Origin: Rhodospirillaceae bacterium UBA6608
Lineage (GTDB): Bacteria; Pseudomonadota; Alphaproteobacteria; Rhodospirillales_A; Casp-alpha2
NCBI GenBank assembly: GCA_002433335.1
Contig: DJHY01000260.1
Span: 1 to 8,917, forward strand
Length of the DNA: 8,917 nt
Direction: 5' to 3'
Below are positions 1 to 6,675 of the stretch, piece by piece; position 1 is the first letter of the stretch; each line of letters starts with the position of its first letter. The translations under genes were made by a program, and so were the position numbers. Under the pieces are notes generated by a model that had not been told where the DNA came from, ran no database searches, and worked only from the letters and a program-made list of their open reading frames with translations.

Positions 1-933
1 CACATGAAGAAGGTGCCGCTGGCCCCGGATGTGGACGCCAAGGTCATCGCCCGCGGCACCCCTGGTTTCTCAGGCGCCGATCTGTCCAACCTGGTGAACG
101 AAGCGGCTCTGTTGGCCGCCCGCGCCGGGCACCGCGTCGTCACCATGAACGATTTCGAAAGCGCCAAGGACAAGGTCCTGATGGGTGCCGAGCGTCGTTC
201 CATGGTCATGACCGAGGAAGAGAAAAAGCTGACCGCCTATCACGAAGCCGGTCACGCCATCGTCGGAATCATGGTGCCGAAGCACGATCCGATCCACAAA
301 GTGACGATCATTCCCCGTGGCCGAGCCCTGGGCGTAACCATGTCGCTGCCGGAACGCGACGTGCTGAGCCAGTCGCAAATTCAGCTGGAATCCAAATTGG
401 CCATGGCCTTCGGCGGCCGGGTCGCGGAAGAGATCATCTTCGGCAAGGAAAACATCACCACGGGTGCCGGTAACGACATCCAACAGGCGACCGGCATGGC
501 GCGGCGGATGGTGACCGAGTTCGGTTTCTCCGACAAGCTGGGCCGTCTGCGCTATGCGGATAACGAGGAAGAGGTCTTCCTCGGCCATTCCGTGGCGCGC
601 CAGAAGAACGTTTCCGATGCCACCGCGGCGCTGATCGACGAAGAGGTTCGTCGCTTGGTCGATGAGGCCGAGGAAAAGGCGCGCAAGATCCTGACCGAGC
701 ATAAGGACGATTTGCACCGTCTGGCCGAGGCCCTGCTGGAATACGAAACCCTGACCGGGGACGAAGTTCAGAAGGCCATGCGCGGCGAGCCGATCACCCG
801 CGAGGACAATGACGGCACGACCCCGCCCGAAGGCACGGGCCGTCGGGCGTCTGTCCCCGATGCGGGCAAGGGCCGCAAGCCTCACGGCAAGTCGGGCGGC
901 GGCTTCGGTCCGGAACCGCAACCAGAATCGTGA
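1..933 (+). CDS. ftsH: ATP-dependent zinc metalloprotease FtsH, C-terminal part (5' end outside the window)
   Basis: Membrane-anchored AAA+ protease that extracts and degrades misfolded membrane proteins and short-lived regulators; the visible part lies on the cytoplasmic side. The frame is open from base 1, so the gene is cut by the window edge and the ATG at 4 is internal. Numbering from that Met, the remnant starts in the end of the AAA+ module, with TPGFSGADL (19-27) and NEAALLAAR (32-40) in the lid. The peptidase domain follows: the zinc site HEAGH at 80-84, LPERD at 115-119, and the third ligand Asp158 in TTGAGNDI. A polar coiled region (about 205-260) leads to a Gly/Pro-rich tail ending PEPQPES, typical of proteobacterial FtsH. 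The transmembrane segments, periplasmic domain and Walker motifs must lie upstream. The stop overlaps the folP start (GTGA), which suggests translational coupling. The identification is secure. Confidence 0.97.
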   Translation, partial: HMKKVPLAPDVDAKVIARGTPGFSGADLSNLVNEAALLAARAGHRVVTMNDFESAKDKVLMGAERRSMVMTEEEKKLTAYHEAGHAIVGIMVPKHDPIHKVTIIPRGRALGVTMSLPERDVLSQSQIQLESKLAMAFGGRVAEEIIFGKENITTGAGNDIQQATGMARRMVTEFGFSDKLGRLRYADNEEEVFLGHSVARQKNVSDATAALIDEEVRRLVDEAEEKARKILTEHKDDLHRLAEALLEYETLTGDEVQKAMRGEPITREDNDGTTPPEGTGRRASVPDAGKGRKPHGKSGGGFGPEPQPES

Positions 934-1811
934 CGACGACCGTTTCGGCGGGCGAGGGGGGGCCGCTTGCGGCGCCCTCGTCGTTTCCGGGGTCGTTTGC
1001 GGGCCTTTCCCTCGACCGGCCGCGCCTGATGGCGGTCATCAACGTTACCCCCGATAGTTTTTCTGACGGCGGCAAGGCCTTTGCTGTCGCCGACGCCCTG
1101 CGCCGAGGCCGGGAACTTATCGCCGAGGGTGCGGACATCCTGGACGTCGGCGGGGAGTCGACCCGCCCAGGCTCCGACCCGGTTCCAGTGGATGAGGAAA
1201 TCCGCCGCGTCGTTCCGGTGATCGAAGCCCTTGCCGCCGAAGGGGCGGTGATTTCCATCGACACCCGGCGGGCCGAGGTCATGGCCGCCGCCGCCGATGC
1301 GGGCGCCAAGATCATCAACGACGTTTCGGCCCTGCGCGGCGAGGGCTCGCTGCAAACCGCCGCCCGCCTGGGTCTGCCCGTGATCCTGATGCATATGCAG
1401 GGCGACCCGGGAACCATGCAGAACAATCCGACCTATGACGACGTGGTCGCGGACGTTCGCGATCATCTGCTCGACCGCGCGCGCGCCTGCATGGCGGCGG
1501 GGATCGATGCCGCCGATATCGCCCTCGATCCGGGCATCGGCTTCGGCAAGACGGTCGATCATAACCTTCAACTTCTGGGGCATTTGGATGCCTTGGGGCA
1601 AACCGGGTTTCCCGTGGTCCTGGGTGTTTCCCGCAAGACCTATATCGCCAAGGTTGACCGTGACGTGCCGCCGGTCGAACGGGTCGCGGGTTCAGTCGCG
1701 ACCGCTTTGGCGGCCTGGGATCAGGGGGTGCGGATTTTCCGCGTTCACGACGTGGCCGAACACCGCCAGGCCCTGGCGGTCCATCGCGCTATTGCGGAAG
1801 CCGCCCGCTAG
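930..1811 (+). CDS. folP: Dihydropteroate synthase (folate biosynthesis)
   Basis: Cytoplasmic enzyme joining p-aminobenzoate to 6-hydroxymethyl-7,8-dihydropterin pyrophosphate to give dihydropteroate; the sulfonamide target. The 293-residue TIM-barrel protein shows the family signatures in order: [12 protein letters not shown] (37-48, pyrophosphate/Mg loop), GGESTRPG (74-81, pABA loop), SIDT (109-112), IND (129-131), HMQG (155-158), DPGIGFGK (200-207, pterin site), GVSRK (232-236) and RVHD (271-274). The chosen GTG start at 930 overlaps the ftsH stop by 4 bp. It gives about 33 residues before the first core strand, somewhat longer than E. coli FolP. The first in-frame ATG (1029) would cut into that strand and is unlikely. 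No good Shine-Dalgarno is visible, consistent with coupling to ftsH. A G7 run lies at 956-962. The function is secure; the exact start is moderately sure. Confidence 0.95.
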   Translation: MTTTVSAGEGGPLAAPSSFPGSFAGLSLDRPRLMAVINVTPDSFSDGGKAFAVADALRRGRELIAEGADILDVGGESTRPGSDPVPVDEEIRRVVPVIEALAAEGAVISIDTRRAEVMAAAADAGAKIINDVSALRGEGSLQTAARLGLPVILMHMQGDPGTMQNNPTYDDVVADVRDHLLDRARACMAAGIDAADIALDPGIGFGKTVDHNLQLLGHLDALGQTGFPVVLGVSRKTYIAKVDRDVPPVERVAGSVATALAAWDQGVRIFRVHDVAEHRQALAVHRAIAEAAR

Positions 1812-1840
1812 GCTCATAAGGGCCCTGTTAACCAACCTTT

Positions 1841-1849
1841 TGCTATATA
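1841..1849 (+). promoter_or_regulatory. Possible extended -10 promoter element for glmM
   Basis: TGCTATATA at 1841-1849 fits the extended -10 pattern TGnTATAAT with one mismatch. No convincing -35 hexamer lies at the right distance upstream. If used, transcription would begin near 1856-1857, one or two bases before the glmM ATG at 1858, giving a leaderless or nearly leaderless message. No Shine-Dalgarno is visible in the 46-bp gap, which agrees with that reading but does not prove it. glmM could equally be read through from folP. Confidence 0.27.
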
Positions 1850-1857
1850 CCTGACCC

Positions 1858-3207
1858 ATGACACGTAAACTGTTCGGCACCGACGGCATTCGCGGCACCG
1901 CCAACTCCGACCCCATGACCGCCGAGACGGCATTGAAGGTCGGCATGGCGGCGGGCGCGCAATTCATTCGCGGCGACCATCGTCACCGGGTGGTGATCGG
2001 CAAGGATACGCGCCTGTCGGGCTATATGCTGGAGCCGGCGTTGGTCGCGGGCTTCGTTTCCGTCGGCATGGACGTGCTGCTGGTCGGGCCGATCCCGACC
2101 CCGGCGATCGCGATGTTGACGCAGTCGCTGCGCGCCGATCTGGGGGTCATGCTCTCGGCCTCGCACAATCCCTTTTACGACAACGGCATCAAGCTGTTCG
2201 GACCGGATGGCTACAAGCTGTCGGACGATGTCGAGGTCGAGATCGAAGCCCGTATGGCAGGCGATCAATCCGGCGATCTGGCCGAACCCGATAAATTGGG
2301 TCGGACCTGGCGCTTGGAAAGTGCGCGCGGCCGCTACAACGATTACGTTAAGCGGACCTTCCCCCGGGAACACACCCTGGATGGGTTGAAGGTCGTGCTT
2401 GATTGCGCCAACGGCGCCGCTTACCGCGTCGCGCCCGAGGTCTTGTGGGAACTGGGGGCCGAGGTCGTGACCGTCGGCGTCGATCCCGACGGCTTCAATA
2501 TCAACAAGAATTGCGGCTCGACCAATACGGATGCCCTGCGTTCCCTGACCCTTGATCATGATGCGGACCTGGGTATCGCCCTGGACGGCGATGCCGACCG
2601 GGTCATCATCGTCGATGAAAAGGGCGAACAGGTCGATGGCGATCAGATCCTGGGATTGGTCGCGCACAATTGGATGGAGCGCGGCATCTTGCAGGGAGGC
2701 GGCGTCGTCGCCACGGTGATGTCGAATCTGGGCCTCGAGCGTTTCCTCACCGGGTTGGACCTGAGTTTGGAACGGACGCAAGTCGGCGATCGCTACGTCG
2801 TCGAACATATGCGCGCCCAAGGCTTCAACCTGGGCGGCGAACAATCGGGCCATATCGTGCTGGGTGATTATTCGACCACGGGCGACGGCCTGATCGCGGC
2901 GTTGCAGGTTCTCTCGGTCATCAAGAAATCCGGCAAGCGGGCCAGCGAGGTCTGCCGTCCGTTCGAACCCTTGCCGCAGTTGCTGAAGAACGTCCGTTTC
3001 ACCGGCCCGTCGCCGCTGGATGCGACGATCGTGCAGGATGCCATCGCCGACGCCCATGCGATGCTGAAGGACAAGGGCCGCTTGCTGGTCCGTCCTTCGG
3101 GCACCGAGCCGCTGGTCCGTGTCATGGCCGAGGGCGAGGACGATATCCTGATCACCCGCGTGGTCGATGAGCTGATCACCGTTCTGGAAACGGAAGTTCG
3201 GGCCTGA
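1858..3207 (+). CDS. glmM: Phosphoglucosamine mutase
   Basis: Interconverts glucosamine-6-phosphate and glucosamine-1-phosphate, the step feeding UDP-GlcNAc for peptidoglycan and lipopolysaccharide; cytoplasmic. The 449 residues match the usual length of about 445. Hallmarks in order are the N-terminal FGTDGIRG (6-13), the phosphoserine loop SASHNP with Ser102 (same number as the E. coli active serine), the Mg-binding loop DGDADR with Asp243, Asp245 and Asp247, the sugar-specificity loop GGEQSGH (326-332), and the phosphate-binding loop RPSGTEP (412-418). The order folP-glmM is widely conserved in proteobacteria. The start is the ATG at 1858, directly preceding the conserved N-terminus. A 46-bp gap separates it from folP, and thiD follows 5 bp after its stop. 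All catalytic motifs are intact, so it should be active. Confidence 0.98.
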   Translation: MTRKLFGTDGIRGTANSDPMTAETALKVGMAAGAQFIRGDHRHRVVIGKDTRLSGYMLEPALVAGFVSVGMDVLLVGPIPTPAIAMLTQSLRADLGVMLSASHNPFYDNGIKLFGPDGYKLSDDVEVEIEARMAGDQSGDLAEPDKLGRTWRLESARGRYNDYVKRTFPREHTLDGLKVVLDCANGAAYRVAPEVLWELGAEVVTVGVDPDGFNINKNCGSTNTDALRSLTLDHDADLGIALDGDADRVIIVDEKGEQVDGDQILGLVAHNWMERGILQGGGVVATVMSNLGLERFLTGLDLSLERTQVGDRYVVEHMRAQGFNLGGEQSGHIVLGDYSTTGDGLIAALQVLSVIKKSGKRASEVCRPFEPLPQLLKNVRFTGPSPLDATIVQDAIADAHAMLKDKGRLLVRPSGTEPLVRVMAEGEDDILITRVVDELITVLETEVRA

Positions 3208-3212
3208 CCGCG

Positions 3213-4028
3213 ATGCAAAGCAAGGGGCGGGTGCTGATCGTGGCCGGATCGGATTCCGGCGGAGGTGCCGGAATTCAGGCCGACATCAAGACGGTGACGG
3301 CCCTGGGCGGCTACGCCATGACGGCGATCACGGCCCTGACCGCACAGAATACCCAAGGCGTTTCCGGTATCCATGCCGTCCCGGCCGACTTCGTCGCGCA
3401 GCAGATGACCCTGGTGCTGGACGATATCGGTGCAGATTGCATCAAGCTCGGCATGCTGCACCGGGCCGAGGTCATTCACGCCATCGCCGACGTCCTGGCG
3501 GAAAAGGCGGCGGACATTCCCCTGGTTCTGGACACCGTGATGATCGCTAAGGGCGGGCATGCGCTGTTGGCCGAAGACGCGGTCGATGCCCTGAAAACGC
3601 GGCTGTTGCCGGGGGCGACCCTGGTCACGCCGAACCTGCCCGAAGCCGATGCCTTGACCGGCCTGCCGGTGCGGACGGTCGAAGACATGCTCGACGCCGG
3701 ACAGGACTTGCTGGAAATGGGGGCCAGGGCGGTCCTGATGAAGGGTGGTCATTTGGAGAGCGATACCGTCACCGACCTGCTGGTCACGGCGGAGGAAACG
3801 CTCGGCTGGGAAACGCCGCGTATCCAGACGGAACATACCCATGGCACCGGATGCACCCTGGCCAGCGCCTGCGCCGCCGGGATTGCCCAGGGCATGGACT
3901 TGCCCGATGCCGTGGCCCGCGCCCGCGCCTATGTGGTCGAAGCCATTCGCACAGCACCCGGATACGGCCATGGTCATGGACCGCTGAACCACGGGCATAC
4001 GGTCGGCCCGTTTCCCGCTTCTAATTAA
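3213..4028 (+). CDS. thiD: Hydroxymethylpyrimidine / phosphomethylpyrimidine kinase
   Basis: Phosphorylates 4-amino-5-hydroxymethyl-2-methylpyrimidine and then its monophosphate, supplying HMP-PP for thiamine synthesis; cytoplasmic ribokinase-fold enzyme. The 271 residues match the family. Visible signatures are AGSDSGGGAGIQADIK (11-26), ALTAQNT with substrate-contacting Gln45 or its neighbour (41-47), DTVMIAKGG (107-115), VTPNLPEA (138-145), MKGGH (176-180), and the anion-hole motif HGTGCTLAS with Cys214 (210-218). The tail has the conserved GPLNH preceded by a His/Gly stretch (GHGHG, 252-256). It starts 5 bp after the glmM stop without a clear Shine-Dalgarno, so it probably depends on glmM translation. 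No other thiamine genes are in view. The 3' end overlaps the convergent mocR-type gene by 4 bp. Confidence 0.96.
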   Translation: MQSKGRVLIVAGSDSGGGAGIQADIKTVTALGGYAMTAITALTAQNTQGVSGIHAVPADFVAQQMTLVLDDIGADCIKLGMLHRAEVIHAIADVLAEKAADIPLVLDTVMIAKGGHALLAEDAVDALKTRLLPGATLVTPNLPEADALTGLPVRTVEDMLDAGQDLLEMGARAVLMKGGHLESDTVTDLLVTAEETLGWETPRIQTEHTHGTGCTLASACAAGIAQGMDLPDAVARARAYVVEAIRTAPGYGHGHGPLNHGHTVGPFPASN

Positions 4029-5515
4029 ACGTAGGTCGGCTCGATCGTTTGGCTGGTGCCGGCGGCGACTTCGGCGATGATCGCCAATGCACGGTCCAGG
4101 CGTTGCCGATCTTGCTCGGCACCCAAACAGATACGAACGAAATGGCGATCCGGGCGATGGCGGTCGTCCATGATGAAGGCATTGCCCGGCGTCAGCGAGA
4201 CACCGCGTTCCAACAGCCGGGTGCGGAATTCCGGTCCGTCGAACCCGGCCGGCACGGGCATCCAGGCATGCAGGGATCGTGGGTGGGTCTTCAGGTTCAG
4301 GTGCCCCAGCCGGCGCATCAATTCCTGCTGACGGCTTTCGACTTCGCGCCGTTGGCGATTGATCATCTCATGGGCTTCGCCGCCGCGGATCATCTCGCTG
4401 GCGATCTCGACCGAGATGGGCGAAGCCATCAGGGTCGAAGCGCGTAACGCGCCGACGAAGGCCGCCATGCGTCCGCGCGGCACCAGCACGTAGCCGACGC
4501 GTAAGCCCGGCGAAACCGCCTTGGACAGGCTGGTCACATAGACCGTGATATCCGGCGCGATGGTATGAACAGGCGGCGGGCCCTGGTCCAGAAGGAAGCC
4601 GTAGACGTCGTCCTCGACGATGACCACGCCGTGGCGGCGGGCGACCTCGGCGATCTGTCGCCGCCGGTCCTCGGGCATGATCGAGGCGGTCGGGTTCTGC
4701 AACGTCGGCAGCAGATATAACAGGCGCGGCGCGCGATCACGGCAGGCTTGGTCAAAGGCTTCGGGGATCAGCCCGTGTTCATCCATGGCCAAGCCTTCGA
4801 CGCGCAGGCCGAGCGGCGCCGCCGTCGCCTTGACGCCGGGCCAGCTGAGCATTTCCGCCAGGATCAGATCGCCCGGTTTGGTCAACGCCATGAAGGTCGT
4901 CTGCGTCGCGGCCTGGGCCCCCGGTGTGATCAGGATGTCTCCGGGATGGGCTTCGACGCCCAGGCTGTTCAGCCATTGCGCCCCGGCATCCAGATGCGGA
5001 GCCAGGCCGTTGTGCGCCTGATAGCGGGAGACCGCATCCCAGACGGCTTCGTGATTGACCCGGGCGACGGCCTGTTGGGTCAATGCGCCGACCCCGTTGG
5101 TCACCGGATAGTTGGAGGCAAGCTCCAGCCCCTCGGAGCCCATGAAGTCGGTGCCGTATAGCGCATTATAGGGGGAGGGGACCGTATCGACGCTGGTGCG
5201 CAGCGCCACGATGTTCTGATCCAGCTGGCCGTTGTTGCCATTCGCCGGGCGTTGCCCGGGGGGCATTGCGCATTTATCCGTGATGAAGGTGCCGCGTCCG
5301 ACCTCGCCCCGGGCCAGACCGCTGCGCTCAAGCTCCTGATAAGCGCGGGTCACCGTGCCCAGGGTCACGCCCAGGTCATAAGCCAGATTGCGTTGCGGCG
5401 GCAGCTTGGCGCCCGGCGCCAGGTCGCCCGATTCCACCGCATCGACGATGGCATCGACGATCGCTTGGTATTTCGGCCCCTGACGGCCACGCAGCTCGGG
5501 CATCCAAATTGTCAT
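4025..5515 (-). CDS. MocR/GabR-type PLP-dependent transcriptional regulator (GntR winged helix + aminotransferase-like domain)
   Basis: Cytoplasmic DNA-binding regulator of 496 residues, the usual MocR size. The GntR-type winged helix spans about 12-80: GPKYQAIVDAI, then LPPQRNLAYDLGVTLGTV (38-55, recognition helix region), ending in the wing EVGRGTFI (71-78). A low-complexity linker (about 82-110) leads to a fold-type I aminotransferase domain. Its PLP residues are present: TPGAQ (197-201), Asn274 in LQNPT, Asp302 and Tyr305 in EDDVYG, the Schiff-base lysine Lys332 in SLSK, and Arg461 in VRICLG. MocR proteins use this domain to sense an amino-acid-like effector through PLP; enzymatic activity is usually weak or absent. 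The gene diverges from the dehydratase gene across a repeat-rich region, implying control of that gene and of itself. ATG 5515 is chosen because the residues MTIWMPELRGR match the family N-terminus; ATG 5503 is the alternative. Confidence 0.93.
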   Translation of the reverse strand: MTIWMPELRGRQGPKYQAIVDAIVDAVESGDLAPGAKLPPQRNLAYDLGVTLGTVTRAYQELERSGLARGEVGRGTFITDKCAMPPGQRPANGNNGQLDQNIVALRTSVDTVPSPYNALYGTDFMGSEGLELASNYPVTNGVGALTQQAVARVNHEAVWDAVSRYQAHNGLAPHLDAGAQWLNSLGVEAHPGDILITPGAQAATQTTFMALTKPGDLILAEMLSWPGVKATAAPLGLRVEGLAMDEHGLIPEAFDQACRDRAPRLLYLLPTLQNPTASIMPEDRRRQIAEVARRHGVVIVEDDVYGFLLDQGPPPVHTIAPDITVYVTSLSKAVSPGLRVGYVLVPRGRMAAFVGALRASTLMASPISVEIASEMIRGGEAHEMINRQRREVESRQQELMRRLGHLNLKTHPRSLHAWMPVPAGFDGPEFRTRLLERGVSLTPGNAFIMDDRHRPDRHFVRICLGAEQDRQRLDRALAIIAEVAAGTSQTIEPTYV

Positions 5516-5576
5516 GATGCGATTTTATGGATTGTCCCAATTGTCTGTCAATTGTATTGAGTAAATTACAGATTGT
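5508..5576 (+). promoter_or_regulatory. ATTGT direct-repeat array with two CAATTG palindromes; candidate operator of the MocR-type regulator
   Basis: ATTGT occurs five times in one orientation, starting at 5508, 5531, 5540, 5551 and 5572. Two copies form perfect CAATTG palindromes at 5538-5543 and 5549-5554, 11 bp apart, so they face the same side of the helix. The outer copies lie 20-23 bp from the inner ones, close to two turns. MocR regulators such as GabR are known to bind multiple half-sites in divergent promoters. The array covers the regulator's own predicted promoter and begins inside its first codons. Assignment to this regulator is inferred from position. Confidence 0.5.
5524..5551 (-). 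promoter_or_regulatory. Predicted sigma-70 promoter of the mocR-type gene
   Basis: On the minus strand a perfect -35 TTGACA (5551-5546) is followed after 16 bp by CATAAA (5529-5524), which matches four of six -10 consensus bases. Transcription would start near 5516-5518, only 1-3 bases before the ATG at 5515, and no Shine-Dalgarno is present in the short upstream stretch. The -35 overlaps the second CAATTG palindrome, and the first lies in the spacer. A protein bound there would block the promoter, which suggests autorepression. Confidence 0.45.
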
Positions 5577-5623
5577 TTGGGGGTAATTTGAAATTGATGG
5601 GGTGCAATTTGTTCGAAATGTCT

Positions 5624-5628
5624 GGAGA
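5624..5628 (+). promoter_or_regulatory. Ribosome binding site fixing the dehydratase start
   Basis: GGAGA lies 6 bases before the ATG at 5635, an ideal Shine-Dalgarno arrangement. It favours 5635 over the in-frame GTG at 5602, which has no such site and would add 11 residues (including VRNVWRR) atypical of the family. Confidence 0.75.
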
Positions 5629-5634
5629 CGCCTG

Positions 5635-6609
5635 ATGGATGGCCTGACCAAGACCGACTTGCTCGCCGCCCGCGCCATTGTCGCGGAACACATGCCCCCG
5701 ACGCCGACCCATACCTGGCCCCTATTGAACCGGCGGACCGGGGGTGAAACCTGGGTTAAACACGAAAACCATACGCCGATCGGTGCCTTTAAAATCCGTG
5801 GTGGTCTTGTCTACCTGACGCGGTTGAAAGCCGACTATCCGGATGTTGCGGGTGTATTGACCGCGACCCGGGGCAATCATGGGCAGAGCATCGGGTTGGC
5901 GGCGCAGCGCTTGGGGCTCAAAGCGGTGATCCTCGTGCCCGAGGGGAACAATCCGGAAAAGAACGCGGCGATGGAGGCCCTGGGTGTGGAGCTAATCGTC
6001 CATGGCCGGGATTTTCAGGCGTCCTTGGAATACGGCCTGGGCCTGGCGGCGGAACGGGGCCTGCACGTCATTCCGCCGATCCATCCCTGGCTGGTCCAAG
6101 GAGTGGGAAGCTATGGCTTGGAGCTGTTCGAAGCGCAGTCGGACCTAGATACGGTTTATGTCCCGATCGGCATGGGATCGGGCATTTGCGGGCTGATCGC
6201 GGCCCGCGACGCCCTCGGCCTGAAAACACGGATCGTCGGCGTGGTTTCCGAAAAGGCCCCTTGCTATGCCCTGTCGTTCGCGGCGGGAAAGGTCGTGCCG
6301 ACGGAAACGGCGGACACCATCGCCGACGGGGTGGCGACGCGCAGCCCTGACCCCTTGGCGGTCGAGATGATTCTGCGCGGGGCCGAGCGGATCGTGCAGG
6401 TATCCGAAGACGAAATCCTGGCGGCGATGGCGGCTTACGTCACCGATACCCATAACCTTGCCGAAGGGGCGGGGGCGGTGCCGTTGGCCGCTTTGTTGAA
6501 GGAACGGGACCGGATGGCCGGTAAGAAGACGGGCGTGATCCTGTCTGGTGGGAATGTTGATCGCGCGTTGCTCGTCCATGTGCTTGCCGGGGCGCGGGAC
6601 GAGGGCTAA
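5635..6609 (+). CDS. PLP-dependent threonine/serine dehydratase-family enzyme without regulatory domain
   Basis: Fold-type II PLP enzyme, cytoplasmic, expected to eliminate water and ammonia from a beta-hydroxy amino acid (threonine to 2-oxobutyrate, serine to pyruvate, or a relative such as 3-hydroxyaspartate to oxaloacetate). The 324 residues include GAFKIRGG (50-57) with the Schiff-base Lys53, the substrate loop TRGNHGQS (78-85), a phosphate loop IGMGSGICG (178-186) and LSGGN (303-307) contacting the pyridine ring. The protein ends after the catalytic domain, so the C-terminal regulatory region of biosynthetic IlvA is missing, pointing to a catabolic role. The usual SFKxRGA and GGGGL motifs are here GAFK and GMGSG, marking a distinct subfamily. 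It diverges from the MocR-type gene and heads a likely operon with the next two genes. EutB-like dehydratases of ectoine use also pair with a MocR regulator, but no other ectoine genes are visible. Family sure, substrate unknown. Confidence 0.9.
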   Translation: MDGLTKTDLLAARAIVAEHMPPTPTHTWPLLNRRTGGETWVKHENHTPIGAFKIRGGLVYLTRLKADYPDVAGVLTATRGNHGQSIGLAAQRLGLKAVILVPEGNNPEKNAAMEALGVELIVHGRDFQASLEYGLGLAAERGLHVIPPIHPWLVQGVGSYGLELFEAQSDLDTVYVPIGMGSGICGLIAARDALGLKTRIVGVVSEKAPCYALSFAAGKVVPTETADTIADGVATRSPDPLAVEMILRGAERIVQVSEDEILAAMAAYVTDTHNLAEGAGAVPLAALLKERDRMAGKKTGVILSGGNVDRALLVHVLAGARDEG

Positions 6610-6611
6610 AA

Positions 6612-6660
6612 CCGATGACCAGCCGCCCTGGGCGAACAATCGGCCAAGGCGATAAATCGA
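6612..6660 (+). other. Intercistronic stem-loop and short tandem repeat between the dehydratase and dehydrogenase genes
   Basis: The 66-bp gap between the two genes holds nested inverted repeats. CCGAT (6612-6616) pairs with ATCGG (6639-6643), and CGCC (6624-6627) pairs with GGCG (6631-6634) around a CTG loop. No T-run follows, so this is not an intrinsic terminator. Just downstream GATAAATC is followed directly by GATAAA (6651-6664), a small tandem duplication placed before the ribosome binding site of the next gene. The hairpin could affect message processing or stability; this is weakly supported. Confidence 0.3.
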
Positions 6661-6675
6661 TAAAGGGAGCCATCC

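Noticed and set aside
1843..3057. Long antisense open frame opposite glmM
   Set aside because: glmM is unmistakable with all motifs on the + strand; the antisense frame is open only because of GC-rich codon bias and has no recognisable domain.
4025..5515. A plain aminotransferase enzyme
   Set aside because: The N-terminal 80 residues are a clear GntR-type winged helix, so the protein is a MocR regulator even though the PLP residues are intact.
5602..5634. In-frame GTG at 5602 as the dehydratase start
   Set aside because: It has no ribosome binding site, while ATG 5635 has GGAGA at ideal spacing, and the extra residues do not resemble the family.
5516..5634. A + strand promoter for the dehydratase operon
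   Set aside because: Several partial -35/-10 pairs exist (for example TTGTCT 5541 with TAAATT 5562 at 15 bp), but none has good spacing and consensus, so no site is annotated.
5635..6609. Biosynthetic threonine deaminase IlvA
   Set aside because: The protein ends after the catalytic domain, with no ACT-like regulatory region, and has variant motifs.
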